Source: an uncultured Micrococcales bacterium | Lineage (GTDB): Bacteria; Actinomycetota; Actinomycetes; Actinomycetales; Microbacteriaceae | Direction: 5' to 3' | DNA length: 12,439 bases | Assembly (NCBI GenBank): GCA_937919125.1 | Contig: CALFOB010000044.1 | Location: 1 to 12,439, forward strand | Shown here: positions 5,706-12,439 of the stretch, in pieces | How positions within the stretch are numbered: position 1 is the stretch's first letter | Layout of the letters: the number at the start of each line of letters is the position of its first letter | Notes under the pieces: generated by a model | The model's input: the letters and a program-made list of their open reading frames with translations, nothing else | Databases searched by the model: none | Told to the model about the DNA's origin: nothing | Position numbers and translations under genes: made by a program

Positions 5706-7208
5706 CTAAGACTGGACTGTTGTCACTGGCAGAGTGGACTCTGCAGAGAAATTCAGTGAGCTAGGGGCTCTCCCAGACATTATGAGTTGAGCACCAATGG
5801 CTGCAATCATTGCTCCATTGTCTGTGCAGAGACTAAATGGCGGAATCCTAAGTTCTATTCCATTAGCTTCACACTGTTCTTTAGCTACTTCTCTAAGCCT
5901 TGCGTTAGCTACTACCCCACCGCCAAGAAGCAGCCTTGGAACATCAAACTCTTTACAAGCACTAACTGCCTTCTTGATCAGAACATCAACAACTGCTTCT
6001 CTGAAGCTTGCTGCAACATCAGCAATTGAGAACTCTTCACCTTTTGATTCAGCAAGTTCAACATGTCTTGCAACAGCTGTCTTTAGTCCAGAGAAGCTAA
6101 AGTCATAGCGATGCTTTTCCATGTCTTTAGGAAGAGTTAGCCCTCTAGGGAACCGGATGGCATTTGGATTTCCATCTTTCGCAACTCGATCTATTTCAGG
6201 TCCACCTGGATAGCTAAGACCTAGAACTCTCGAAACTTTATCGAAAGCTTCACCCGCGGCATCATCAATGGTTTCACCAAGTAGCTCAACATCATTTAGT
6301 AAATCTCTAACAAGAAGTAGAGAAGTGTGGCCGCCAGAGACCAGTAGAGCAATAGTTGGTGTTTTCAATTCCCCTCTATCGAGAATGTCTGCACCTACGT
6401 GGCCAACAAGGTGATTCACTGCATAGATAGGTTTACCAGTTGCAACAGAAAGTGCTTTGGCGGCACCAACTCCAACCATTAGCGCTCCAGCTAGACCCGG
6501 ACCATTGGTAACAGCAATTGCATCAATCTCATCAAGAGTTAGATTGGCTTTTTCTAGAGCTTCATCTAAGACAGGTGTTAGCGCTTCTAGATGCGCTCTA
6601 GCAGCAATCTCAGGAACTACTCCGCCAAAGATTGCGTGCTTATCCATGCTGGAAGAGATGATATTAGCCAGTAACTGGTTACCTCTAACTATTCCAACAC
6701 CAGTTTCATCACAAGAAGTTTCAATACCTAAGACAACCGGTTCCTTATTTGTCTTTCGCTTAATGTCTGTCCTCATAATGAAAGCATCAACACCATCCGG
6801 CTGGTAATACTTCTTACGTGTGCCAATCTGCTTGAAACCAAACAACTTATAGAGCTTCTGAGCAACTGTGTTATCTGCTCTAACCTCAAGGAAGATCTCC
6901 TTGGCACCTAGTTCTGTGGCTTGAAGATTTAGGGTATCCAGCAAGGATTTACCGATACCAAGCCCGCGCTTATCTTCTCTAACAGCAATGGTCTGAATAT
7001 CTGCCTGATCACTTCCAGGTAATTTACTCAATCCTGCATAACCAACGACTTCGTTGTCTTCAAGAGCAAGGATGTAATAGGTGTGCTTGGCTGCTAACTC
7101 AGACTTGAATGTCTCTTCAGGCCAAGCATCATTAGCAAAGCTAGCTGTCTCTAACTTCATGATCTCTGGAAGGTCTAGCACTGTGGCTTGTCTAATCTCT
7201 ATCGCCAT
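5706..7208 (-). CDS. tsaD: fused RimI N-acetyltransferase - TsaD t6A synthase subunit
   Basis: A single 500-residue frame joins two enzymes that are usually separate. Residues 1-148 are a GNAT acetyltransferase of the RimI type (N-terminal acetylation of ribosomal protein S18): acetyl-CoA loop RGLGIG (81-86), Glu108 in IFLEVRADN, Tyr120 in AQKLYKLFGF. A lysine-rich linker (about 148-157) leads to TsaD (158-500), which transfers the threonylcarbamoyl group to A37 of ANN-decoding tRNAs: GIETSCDETG (161-170), metal ligands His266 and His270 in NHLVGH, SGGHTSL (291-297), GEAFDKV (319-325), GGGVVANARLR, and Asp463 in CTDNGAM. All key residues of both halves are present. The ATG at 7208 overlaps the tsaB stop by one base (TAATG), so translation is coupled. 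No internal Shine-Dalgarno precedes Met146, the only nearby start for a free TsaD, so the protein is probably made as one chain. Confidence 0.95.
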   Translation of the reverse strand: MAIEIRQATVLDLPEIMKLETASFANDAWPEETFKSELAAKHTYYILALEDNEVVGYAGLSKLPGSDQADIQTIAVREDKRGLGIGKSLLDTLNLQATELGAKEIFLEVRADNTVAQKLYKLFGFKQIGTRKKYYQPDGVDAFIMRTDIKRKTNKEPVVLGIETSCDETGVGIVRGNQLLANIISSSMDKHAIFGGVVPEIAARAHLEALTPVLDEALEKANLTLDEIDAIAVTNGPGLAGALMVGVGAAKALSVATGKPIYAVNHLVGHVGADILDRGELKTPTIALLVSGGHTSLLLVRDLLNDVELLGETIDDAAGEAFDKVSRVLGLSYPGGPEIDRVAKDGNPNAIRFPRGLTLPKDMEKHRYDFSFSGLKTAVARHVELAESKGEEFSIADVAASFREAVVDVLIKKAVSACKEFDVPRLLLGGGVVANARLREVAKEQCEANGIELRIPPFSLCTDNGAMIAAIGAQLIMSGRAPSSLNFSAESTLPVTTVQS

Positions 7209-7870
7209 TAACCGCTCACCTTCTTACCCTTACTTGGAACAGCATCAGGTTCACGAAGATAAATAGGCGTGATGTCCTTGCGGGTGTTCACGCCTGTGAG
7301 TTCCTGAGCAAAAGCTATCTGCCCTAAGGCCCCTGCTCTCACACCTAGCTCAGTCTTAGCAAAACCAGCAACATCAATAAAGCCAGCAATGTCTTCTTCT
7401 TTGTTAACTGATGGGCCGTGTGTTCTAGTTGGAACACCTTCTACAACTCCTGAGTAAGTTGCCCAGAAGACTTCTTTTCTTCTGGCATCGGTGGTTACCA
7501 AAAGATTTCCAGCATCTGGATTCTCTAAATAGAAATCCAAAGCAATGGAATCAAGAGAGCAAACTCCAACTAGTTCTGCCTGCGCCCCAACAGCAAAGTA
7601 TCTAGCTGCAGCAAGACCCACTCGAAGACCTGTGAATGGGCCAGGGCCGACGCCTGCAACAACAGTAGCGATCTGATTAGCTTGGATGCCTGAATCTTGC
7701 AGGACCTTTTCTATAGCTGAACCAATGCGTTCAGAGTGGGTCATTGGCTCTAGGTAGTTCAGTTCAGCGATGACTGATCCCATGCTTAGAACAGCTACGG
7801 TTGTTCCAGCTGAGGTATCAATTGCAAGAGCGAATTGAGTAATACGTGTAGAGGCAGCAGGGGTCTTCAT
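7208..7870 (-). CDS. tsaB: tRNA t6A37 threonylcarbamoyltransferase complex dimerization subunit TsaB
   Basis: TsaB is the ASKHA-fold, non-catalytic partner that dimerises with TsaD in bacterial t6A synthesis. It has 220 residues from the chosen start. Seen: first strand ALAIDTSAGTTVAVL (14-28), MTHSERI, the family motif GVGPGPFTGLRVGLAAAR, and LLVTTDARRKEVFWATY, all typical of the N-terminal ASKHA lobe; the C-terminal lobe is short as usual. The start is an ATG at 7870 overlapping the tsaE stop by one base (TAATG), the same coupling as at the next junction. An in-frame ATG at 7891 has GGAG four bases before it and would add seven residues; it is possible but less consistent with family N-termini. 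The gene sits between tsaE and rimI::tsaD, so three subunits of the complex are in order. Confidence 0.94.
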   Translation of the reverse strand: MKTPAASTRITQFALAIDTSAGTTVAVLSMGSVIAELNYLEPMTHSERIGSAIEKVLQDSGIQANQIATVVAGVGPGPFTGLRVGLAAARYFAVGAQAELVGVCSLDSIALDFYLENPDAGNLLVTTDARRKEVFWATYSGVVEGVPTRTHGPSVNKEEDIAGFIDVAGFAKTELGVRAGALGQIAFAQELTGVNTRKDITPIYLREPDAVPSKGKKVSG

Positions 7871-8337
7871 TAGATTGAAACACCTGCCCATCTATCTCCA
7901 AAGCCAGTTATCTTTACCTGACGTTCTTCCGTCGCACCGGTAGTGTCTCTAGCTATTTCTACTTCCAGCCAATGCTCTGAAATGTCGTTGGTTAGACCCT
8001 GCCCCCATTCAACAAAAACTATTGAACTCGCGAAGGGAATATCCAGGTCATCTAGTTCACCTGGAGAACCTAGTCGGTATGCATCAACGTGAACAAAAGG
8101 TGCTTTGCCTTCACGCTTATGAGTTCTAGCAACTACGAATGTAGGGGAAGAAACATTGCCTTCAACTTCTAAACCTTCACCAACACCTCTAGTGAAAGTA
8201 GTCTTGCCTGCACCTAATGGGCCAATGAGTATTGCTAGATCTCCAGCTTTTAGTGCTTTGGATAACCTCACGCCAAGATCATGCATGTCTTCGCTAGTTG
8301 CGATGACTTGCTCAAAGATTGGGTGTTGGTGATTCAA
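7870..8337 (-). CDS. tsaE: tRNA t6A37 biosynthesis ATPase TsaE
   Basis: TsaE is the P-loop ATPase that drives the TsaB-TsaD complex through its cycle. It has 155 residues from the chosen start. Seen: VIATSEDMHDLGVRLSKAL (11-29), Walker A GPLGAGKTT (39-47), switch-like VSSPTF (62-67), HVDAYRL (83-89) and the conserved VEWGQGL (109-115). The start is uncertain. The open frame runs back to 8451, but everything before 8342 overlaps the end of alr and looks unlike TsaE. The next downstream ATG (8283) would delete the first strand. TTG at 8337, four bases after the alr stop, gives a family-like length and is preferred, with only a weak AGAG upstream. Its stop overlaps the tsaB ATG. Confidence 0.9.
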   Translation of the reverse strand: MNHQHPIFEQVIATSEDMHDLGVRLSKALKAGDLAILIGPLGAGKTTFTRGVGEGLEVEGNVSSPTFVVARTHKREGKAPFVHVDAYRLGSPGELDDLDIPFASSIVFVEWGQGLTNDISEHWLEVEIARDTTGATEERQVKITGFGDRWAGVSI

Positions 8338-8341
8338 TTCT

Positions 8342-9448
8342 CTAGCCGATAAATTCTCTGTTGAATCTAGAACCAATGCGGGTAACAATCTCGTAGTTGA
8401 TCGTGTCAGCAGCTGCTGCAAGGTCATCTGCTGTCGGCCCGCCATTTCCAAAGATAACTACTCGATCTCCAGGAGAAATGGAAGCATCGCCCACATCAAC
8501 AACAAACTGATCCATAGCAATACGAGAGAGAATCTTGTAGTTCTTGTTATTGATAGTTACCTCTGCATTGCCTGAAGCATTACGAGGTAATCCTTCGGCA
8601 TAACCGACAGGCACTAGAGCAAGTGTTGTTTCTCTATCGGTTCTGTAGAGGTAGCCATAGGAGACACCTTCGCCTGCTTGAACTCGCTTAGTTTGAACAA
8701 CCGTAGCTTCAGCTGTCATAACTGGCTTTAACCCAAATTCAGCTGCTCTGTTATCGCTGAAAGGTGATAGCCCATAAAGAGCAATGCCGATTCTGACCAT
8801 GTCGTAGTGAGCCTGAGGATAGCTAAGAGTTCCATCGCTTGCGGTTAGGTGCCTGAGTTCAAACTCAACGCCCAACTTTGCCGCCATGGCAAGAGCTAAT
8901 TCAAATCTCTCAATCTGAACAAGGTCTTCCTTCACTCCAGTTGAAGATAGGTGGCTAAAGATTCCAACGGTCTGGACTAGACCTTCTGCAACAGCCGCTT
9001 TAGTTTCAGTAAGTAGCTCTTCAAGTTCATCAATGGTCACACCATTACGAGATAGACCGGTATCAACCTTGATGTGTATCTGAGCAGGAGTGCCAACAAG
9101 AGCAGCTGCCTTCTTCACTCTGAGTAATTGCTCAAGAGAAGAAACAGCAACGTCAATCTCATGCTTGATAGCTGAGACAAAGTCATCTTCAGGGTCATGA
9201 AGCCATGCAAGGATGCGAGAAGTGATGCCAGCAGAGCGAAGTGCTTCTGCTTCTCTGAGATCAGCAACACCTAGGTAGTCAACGCCTTCAGATTCAATCT
9301 TTCTAGCAACCTGAAGCATGCCGTGACCATAAGCATCTGCTTTGACTACACCCATAACTTTTACATGATTACCTGATGATCTAACTAGCTTCCTCATGGT
9401 GTCTAAGTTGTGAGCTACGTTATTGAGATCGATAGTGAGTTTACGCAT
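8342..9448 (-). CDS. alr: alanine racemase
   Basis: A PLP-dependent enzyme interconverting L- and D-alanine, supplying D-Ala for peptidoglycan. It has 368 residues, full length. Seen: the PLP lysine Lys36 in VVKADAYGHG (34-43), HIKVDTGLSRNG (125-136), barrel motif VRIGIALYG (218-226), the opposing catalytic Tyr264 in GVSYGYLY (261-268), LVPVGYAEGLPR (278-289) and the C-terminal beta-domain with MDQFVVDVG. The ATG at 9448 is three bases after the acpS stop and has AAGGAA eight bases upstream, inside the acpS end. It is followed by tsaE after four bases. The alr-tsaE linkage is common in Actinobacteria, and here acpS and glmS precede it. Confidence 0.97.
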   Translation of the reverse strand: MRKLTIDLNNVAHNLDTMRKLVRSSGNHVKVMGVVKADAYGHGMLQVARKIESEGVDYLGVADLREAEALRSAGITSRILAWLHDPEDDFVSAIKHEIDVAVSSLEQLLRVKKAAALVGTPAQIHIKVDTGLSRNGVTIDELEELLTETKAAVAEGLVQTVGIFSHLSSTGVKEDLVQIERFELALAMAAKLGVEFELRHLTASDGTLSYPQAHYDMVRIGIALYGLSPFSDNRAAEFGLKPVMTAEATVVQTKRVQAGEGVSYGYLYRTDRETTLALVPVGYAEGLPRNASGNAEVTINNKNYKILSRIAMDQFVVDVGDASISPGDRVVIFGNGGPTADDLAAAADTINYEIVTRIGSRFNREFIG

Positions 9449-9451
9449 GGG

Positions 9452-9805
9452 CTAGTTTCCTTCCGCGATAACAAAAGCACATGCCATGCCACCATCGTGA
9501 GTAATTGAAAGGTGCCAAGAAGCAATGCCCATTTCTTCTGAACGGTCTTTAGTTGCACCTGTTACCTCTAAGTGTGGTTTGCCTAAAGAGTCATTGGCAA
9601 CCGTTACGTCCTGCCAACTAAGACCAACAGGGTTTCCTAATGCTTTGATTAGTGCTTCCTTTGAAGCCCAGACACCAGCAAGAGACTGCACTGATCTTTC
9701 ACGCTCTGTTGGGGTAAAGATTCTCTCAATCAGAGCAGGGGTTTCCTGAAGTTTAGATTCGAAACGATTCAAATCAACCAGGTCAACACCTATACCCACA
9801 ATCAT
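9452..9805 (-). CDS. acpS: holo-[acyl-carrier-protein] synthase
   Basis: AcpS transfers 4'-phosphopantetheine from CoA to the serine of apo-ACP, activating fatty acid synthesis in the cytosol. It has 117 residues, typical of the trimeric AcpS type. Seen: GIGVDLVDLNRF (4-15) with the Mg-binding Asp8, FTPTERE (30-36), WASKEALIKALG (46-57) with the second metal ligand Glu50 and Lys54, and the C-terminal WHLSITHDGGMACAFVIAE. The ATG at 9805 lies two bases after the glmS stop with no strong Shine-Dalgarno of its own, so coupling to glmS is likely. The CoA-pathway gene coaA lies divergently on the other side of glmS. Confidence 0.96.
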   Translation of the reverse strand: MIVGIGVDLVDLNRFESKLQETPALIERIFTPTERERSVQSLAGVWASKEALIKALGNPVGLSWQDVTVANDSLGKPHLEVTGATKDRSEEMGIASWHLSITHDGGMACAFVIAEGN

Positions 9806-9807
9806 GA

Positions 9808-11661
9808 TTACTCGACTGTTACCGACTTGGCAAGGTTTCTAGGCTGGTCAACATCCAAGCCCTTAGCCGCAGCCAACTCCATAGCGAAGATCTGTAATGG
9901 AATTACGTTCAAGATAGGTGCAAGCATCTTGTGAGTAGCTGGCACATAAATAACCTCGACTGCATACTTTGCTACTTCTGGATCTCCTTCTTCAGCGATA
10001 GCAATTACCTGAGCTCCACGCGCTCTAACCTCTTGAATGTTGCTTACCACCTTGGCATGAAGAGAATCAGGATCACTAGGGCTAGGAACAATGACTATTA
10101 CCGGTTGCCCCTCTTCAATAAGTGCAATAGGACCGTGCTTTAGCTCACCTGCTGCAAAGCCTTCAGAGTGAATGTATGCAAGCTCCTTGAGCTTTAGAGC
10201 ACCTTCAAGAGCAATAGGGAAGCCTACGTGTCTACCCAGGAAAAGCACTGAACTAGCGTCTTTGAACTTCTTAGCCAAGGTTCTGGTCAGGTCCATGTCG
10301 GCAAGAACATCTGAGATGTCGCCTGGAACCTTTAGTAGTTCACGTCCAATGGTTTCTAGCTCATCTTTTGAATGTGTTCCACGAACAGTTGCTAGGTGAA
10401 GACCGAGTAGATAAATAGCTGTGATCTGTGCTGTGAAAGCTTTAGTTGAAGCAACCGCTACTTCAGGTCCTGCGTGAGTGTAGACAACAGCATCTGCTTC
10501 ACGAGCAAGGGTTGCTCCTTGGGTATTACATATGGACAGAACACTTGCGCCTGCCTCTTTGGCATAACGAGTAGCCATCAGAGTGTCCATGGTTTCGCCA
10601 GACTGGCTCACTGCAACAACCAAAGTGTTCTTAGTCAAGATTGGTTGACGATATCTAAACTCGTGAGAGAGTTCCACGCTTACTGGAATCTGTGCCCAAG
10701 CTTCGATGGCATACTTACCAACCTCTGATGCATAAGCGGCAGTTCCGCAAGCAACCATGATGATTCGATCGATGTTTGGAATTAGATCAGCAAGAGCATC
10801 TAGTTCTTTGAGCTTCACAACACCGTCACTTGAAACACGAGCCATCAAAGTATCGCCAACAGCTTGAGGCTGATCAGCAATCTCTTTAGCCATGAATGAA
10901 GACCAGCCACCCTTGCTAGCAGCACTGGCATCCCAGTCAATGGTGAATTCATCATGGGAAACTTTTTCACCAGCAAATGTTTCAATGCCGACGCTGTCTG
11001 CTTTGAGAATTACAATCTCATCCTGACCAACAGCAATTGCACGCTTAGTGTGTTCAACGAAAGCTGCAACATCGCTACCTAGGAAGTTCTCTCCGTCGCC
11101 CAAACCAACGACTAGTGGAGCATTTCTTCTTGCGGCTAGAACAAGGCCTGGCTCATCTTGGTGGATAACCAAAATAGTGAAGGCTCCGTGCAGTCTTCGA
11201 ACTACAGTTCTAAAGCTTTCAACCAGGTTTCCTGACTTGGCATATTCAGCTGCTACTAGATGAGCTGCTACTTCTGAGTCTGTCTCGCTAGAGAAGACAG
11301 CTCCTTGAGCTAGAAGCTCAGACTTGAGTTCAGCAAAGTTTTCAATAATTCCGTTATGTATCAGGCTCAGCTTGTGGTTAGCTCCACCTAGGTGAGGGTG
11401 AGCATTGCCATCGGTTGGAGCTCCGTGGGTTGCCCAACGGGTATGCCCGATACCAATGTGTGCTTCGCCTAGAGGGTGGTGGTCAATGTCATCGACCAAG
11501 ATTGCTAGCTTGCCCGCTTTCTTACGCGTCTCTAGTACGCCAGCGTCATTGATCACTGAAACACCGGCGCTGTCATAGCCACGATATTCAAGGCGCTTTA
11601 GTCCGCCCAACAAGACATCAACAGTTGACTTTGGTCCTACGTAGCCGACGATTCCACACAT
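9808..11661 (-). CDS. glmS: glutamine--fructose-6-phosphate aminotransferase (isomerizing)
   Basis: Makes glucosamine-6-phosphate from fructose-6-phosphate and glutamine, feeding UDP-GlcNAc and the cell wall. It has 617 residues, full length. Seen: the N-terminal nucleophile Cys2 in MCGIVGYVG (Met removed), LEYRGYDSAG (24-33), GHTRWATHG (72-80), HNGIIEN (102-108), a glutaminase domain to about 225, then two SIS domains (about 290-425 and 460-600) with SQSGETMDT (352-360), GRHVGFPIALEGALKLKE (476-493), ELKHGPIAL (506-514) and the C-terminal AKSVTVE containing the Lys that opens the sugar ring (Lys612). The ATG at 11661 has AGAGG only one base away, too close to act as a Shine-Dalgarno; a TAAACT six bases before it suggests a leaderless transcript. 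It is first in the minus-strand block. With only 19 bases upstream there is no room for a glmS ribozyme. Confidence 0.98.
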   Translation of the reverse strand: MCGIVGYVGPKSTVDVLLGGLKRLEYRGYDSAGVSVINDAGVLETRKKAGKLAILVDDIDHHPLGEAHIGIGHTRWATHGAPTDGNAHPHLGGANHKLSLIHNGIIENFAELKSELLAQGAVFSSETDSEVAAHLVAAEYAKSGNLVESFRTVVRRLHGAFTILVIHQDEPGLVLAARRNAPLVVGLGDGENFLGSDVAAFVEHTKRAIAVGQDEIVILKADSVGIETFAGEKVSHDEFTIDWDASAASKGGWSSFMAKEIADQPQAVGDTLMARVSSDGVVKLKELDALADLIPNIDRIIMVACGTAAYASEVGKYAIEAWAQIPVSVELSHEFRYRQPILTKNTLVVAVSQSGETMDTLMATRYAKEAGASVLSICNTQGATLAREADAVVYTHAGPEVAVASTKAFTAQITAIYLLGLHLATVRGTHSKDELETIGRELLKVPGDISDVLADMDLTRTLAKKFKDASSVLFLGRHVGFPIALEGALKLKELAYIHSEGFAAGELKHGPIALIEEGQPVIVIVPSPSDPDSLHAKVVSNIQEVRARGAQVIAIAEEGDPEVAKYAVEVIYVPATHKMLAPILNVIPLQIFAMELAAAKGLDVDQPRNLAKSVTVE

Positions 11662-11666
11662 GCCTC

Positions 11667-11673
11667 TAGTTTA
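11667..11673. promoter_or_regulatory. symmetric shared -10 for divergent glmS and coaA
   Basis: The seven bases TAGTTTA read as TAAACT (-10) on the minus strand, six bases before the glmS ATG, and as TAGTTT (-10) on the plus strand, eight bases before the coaA ATG. Both transcripts would start on or next to their start codons. The whole intergenic region is only 19 bases, so promoters must overlap or lie in the opposite gene. No strong -35 was seen on either side. Confidence 0.5.
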
Positions 11674-11680
11674 AGGCAGA

Positions 11681-12439
11681 ATGGCTTATGTGACTGGCTT
11701 ACCCATTGGTAGTACCTCAGATGAGGCACCAGTTTCCCCTTTTGATGAGATTTCCCGTAATCAATGGTCTGAATTAGCTAAAAGCTCAACATCTCCCCTC
11801 ACTGAAGCAGAGATTGAAAAGATCAGAGGTTTGGGAGATTTCCTAGATATGGCTGAGGTTTCAGACATTTATCTACCTCTGAGTCAGTTGCTCAATCTGT
11901 ATGTGACCCAAGCTCAAGAACTACATTCAGCATCAGATGCTTTCCTAAGTAGAACTAACAAACGAATTCCATTCATTATTGGTGTTGCTGGATCTGTAGC
12001 TGTTGGCAAGTCAACAGTTTCAAGACTTCTAAAAGAACTTCTTAGTAGATGGCCATCAACTCCAACTGTTGCTCTTGTAACTACCGATGGCTTTCTTCAC
12101 CCAAACTCAGTTCTTGAACAACGCGGGCTTATGGAGAGAAAAGGATTCCCTGAATCTTATGATCGTTTAGCTTTATTGAAGTTTGTGGCTGACATCAAAT
12201 CAGGTCAAGCAGAAGTTTCAGCACCGCTCTACTCTCACCTCACCTACGACATTGTCCCAGGGGAAAACATTGTTGTCTCATCCCCTGATGTTGTGATCAT
12301 CGAAGGTCTAAATGTTTTGCAGCCACCAGCTCTAGGTCAAGAAGTAGCTCTTAGCGATTACTTTGATTTCAAGATTTATGTTGATGCACCAACTGAAGAA
12401 ATAGAGTCTTGGTACTTAGATAGATTCCAGGCCCTTAGA
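11681..12439 (+). CDS. coaA: type I pantothenate kinase (C-terminus cut by window edge)
   Basis: CoaA phosphorylates pantothenate, the first and controlling step of CoA synthesis. The visible part is 253 residues; bacterial CoaA is usually a little over 310, so about 60 are missing. Seen: an N-terminal region with FDEISRNQWSELA (21-33), YLPLSQLLNLYV (64-75), Walker A GVAGSVAVGKST (101-112), LVTTDGFLHPN (132-142), MERKGFPESYD (151-161), LYSHLTYD (183-190) and IIEGLNVLQ (206-214), all in the CoaA order. The ATG at 11681 has AAGG four bases upstream, but the divergent -10 would start the transcript at or beside the ATG, so it may be leaderless. It diverges from glmS by 19 bases. Confidence 0.95.
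   Translation, partial: MAYVTGLPIGSTSDEAPVSPFDEISRNQWSELAKSSTSPLTEAEIEKIRGLGDFLDMAEVSDIYLPLSQLLNLYVTQAQELHSASDAFLSRTNKRIPFIIGVAGSVAVGKSTVSRLLKELLSRWPSTPTVALVTTDGFLHPNSVLEQRGLMERKGFPESYDRLALLKFVADIKSGQAEVSAPLYSHLTYDIVPGENIVVSSPDVVIIEGLNVLQPPALGQEVALSDYFDFKIYVDAPTEEIESWYLDRFQALR

Noticed and set aside
5787..6108. Plus-strand open frames opposite tsaD (and similar ones opposite guaB, glmS, acpS)
   Set aside because: They are antisense to strongly conserved coding sequence, have no family resemblance and no ribosome binding sites, and simply mirror the codon pattern of the real genes.
8342..8451. N-terminal extension of tsaE overlapping the end of alr
   Set aside because: The 38 extra residues lie wholly over the conserved alr C-terminus in another frame and look unlike TsaE N-termini; kept only as an alternative start.
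11662..11680. Possible glmS ribozyme or other riboswitch upstream of glmS
   Set aside because: Only 19 bases separate glmS from coaA, far too short for such an element.
1..12439. tRNA genes, CRISPR arrays, insertion sequences, prophage or defence genes
   Set aside because: Reading both strands I saw no cloverleaf-like segments, no regular repeats with spacers, no transposase or integrase motifs, and no break in codon use that would suggest an inserted island.

Overview
The window looks like a compact chromosomal housekeeping region of a small-genome, moderately low-GC actinobacterium. Base composition is in the mid-40s to about 50% G+C by eye. Three things point to Actinomycetota: guaB followed by the CBS-less paralogue guaB3, a divergently placed THUMP-like methyltransferase beside groES, and a DUF4190 membrane protein after tsaD. 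Intergenic gaps are tiny, several genes appear leaderless, and Leu-CTA and Arg-AGA codons are common. I infer a streamlined freshwater or marine Microbacteriaceae of the Rhodoluna/Aquiluna type. Genus-level placement is a guess.

Layout, left to right. Positions 1-3409 (minus strand) hold an orphan periplasmic-binding-protein-like gene, then guaB (IMP dehydrogenase), then guaB3, which runs off the left edge. Positions 3484-3942 hold a monocistronic groES on the minus strand with a strong terminator and a perfect CIRCE operator. CIRCE lies between groES and a divergent plus-strand SAM methyltransferase (3943-5148). A bidirectional terminator (5147-5180) separates the methyltransferase from the convergent block. 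Positions 5194-11661 (minus strand) form one tightly packed block transcribed glmS - acpS - alr - tsaE - tsaB - rimI::tsaD - DUF4190 gene. Its genes overlap by one base or are separated by a few bases, except before the last one. At 11681 a divergent coaA (pantothenate kinase) begins only 19 bp from glmS and runs off the right edge.

The long block joins cell-wall precursor supply (GlmS makes glucosamine-6-phosphate, Alr makes D-alanine), phosphopantetheinyl transfer (AcpS, with CoaA upstream in CoA synthesis) and the bacterial t6A37 tRNA modification machinery (TsaE, TsaB, TsaD). The ribosomal-protein acetyltransferase RimI is fused to the N-terminus of TsaD. guaB and guaB3 concern guanine nucleotide supply.

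No mobile element, CRISPR array, RNA gene or obvious horizontally acquired island was seen. No gap without a gene exceeds about 120 bp. The points most worth a second look are the RimI-TsaD fusion, the CIRCE element placed to serve two divergent genes, a recurrent leaderless -10/start geometry including a symmetric shared -10 between glmS and coaA, the missing catalytic cysteine in GuaB3, and an unusual abundance of CTAG.
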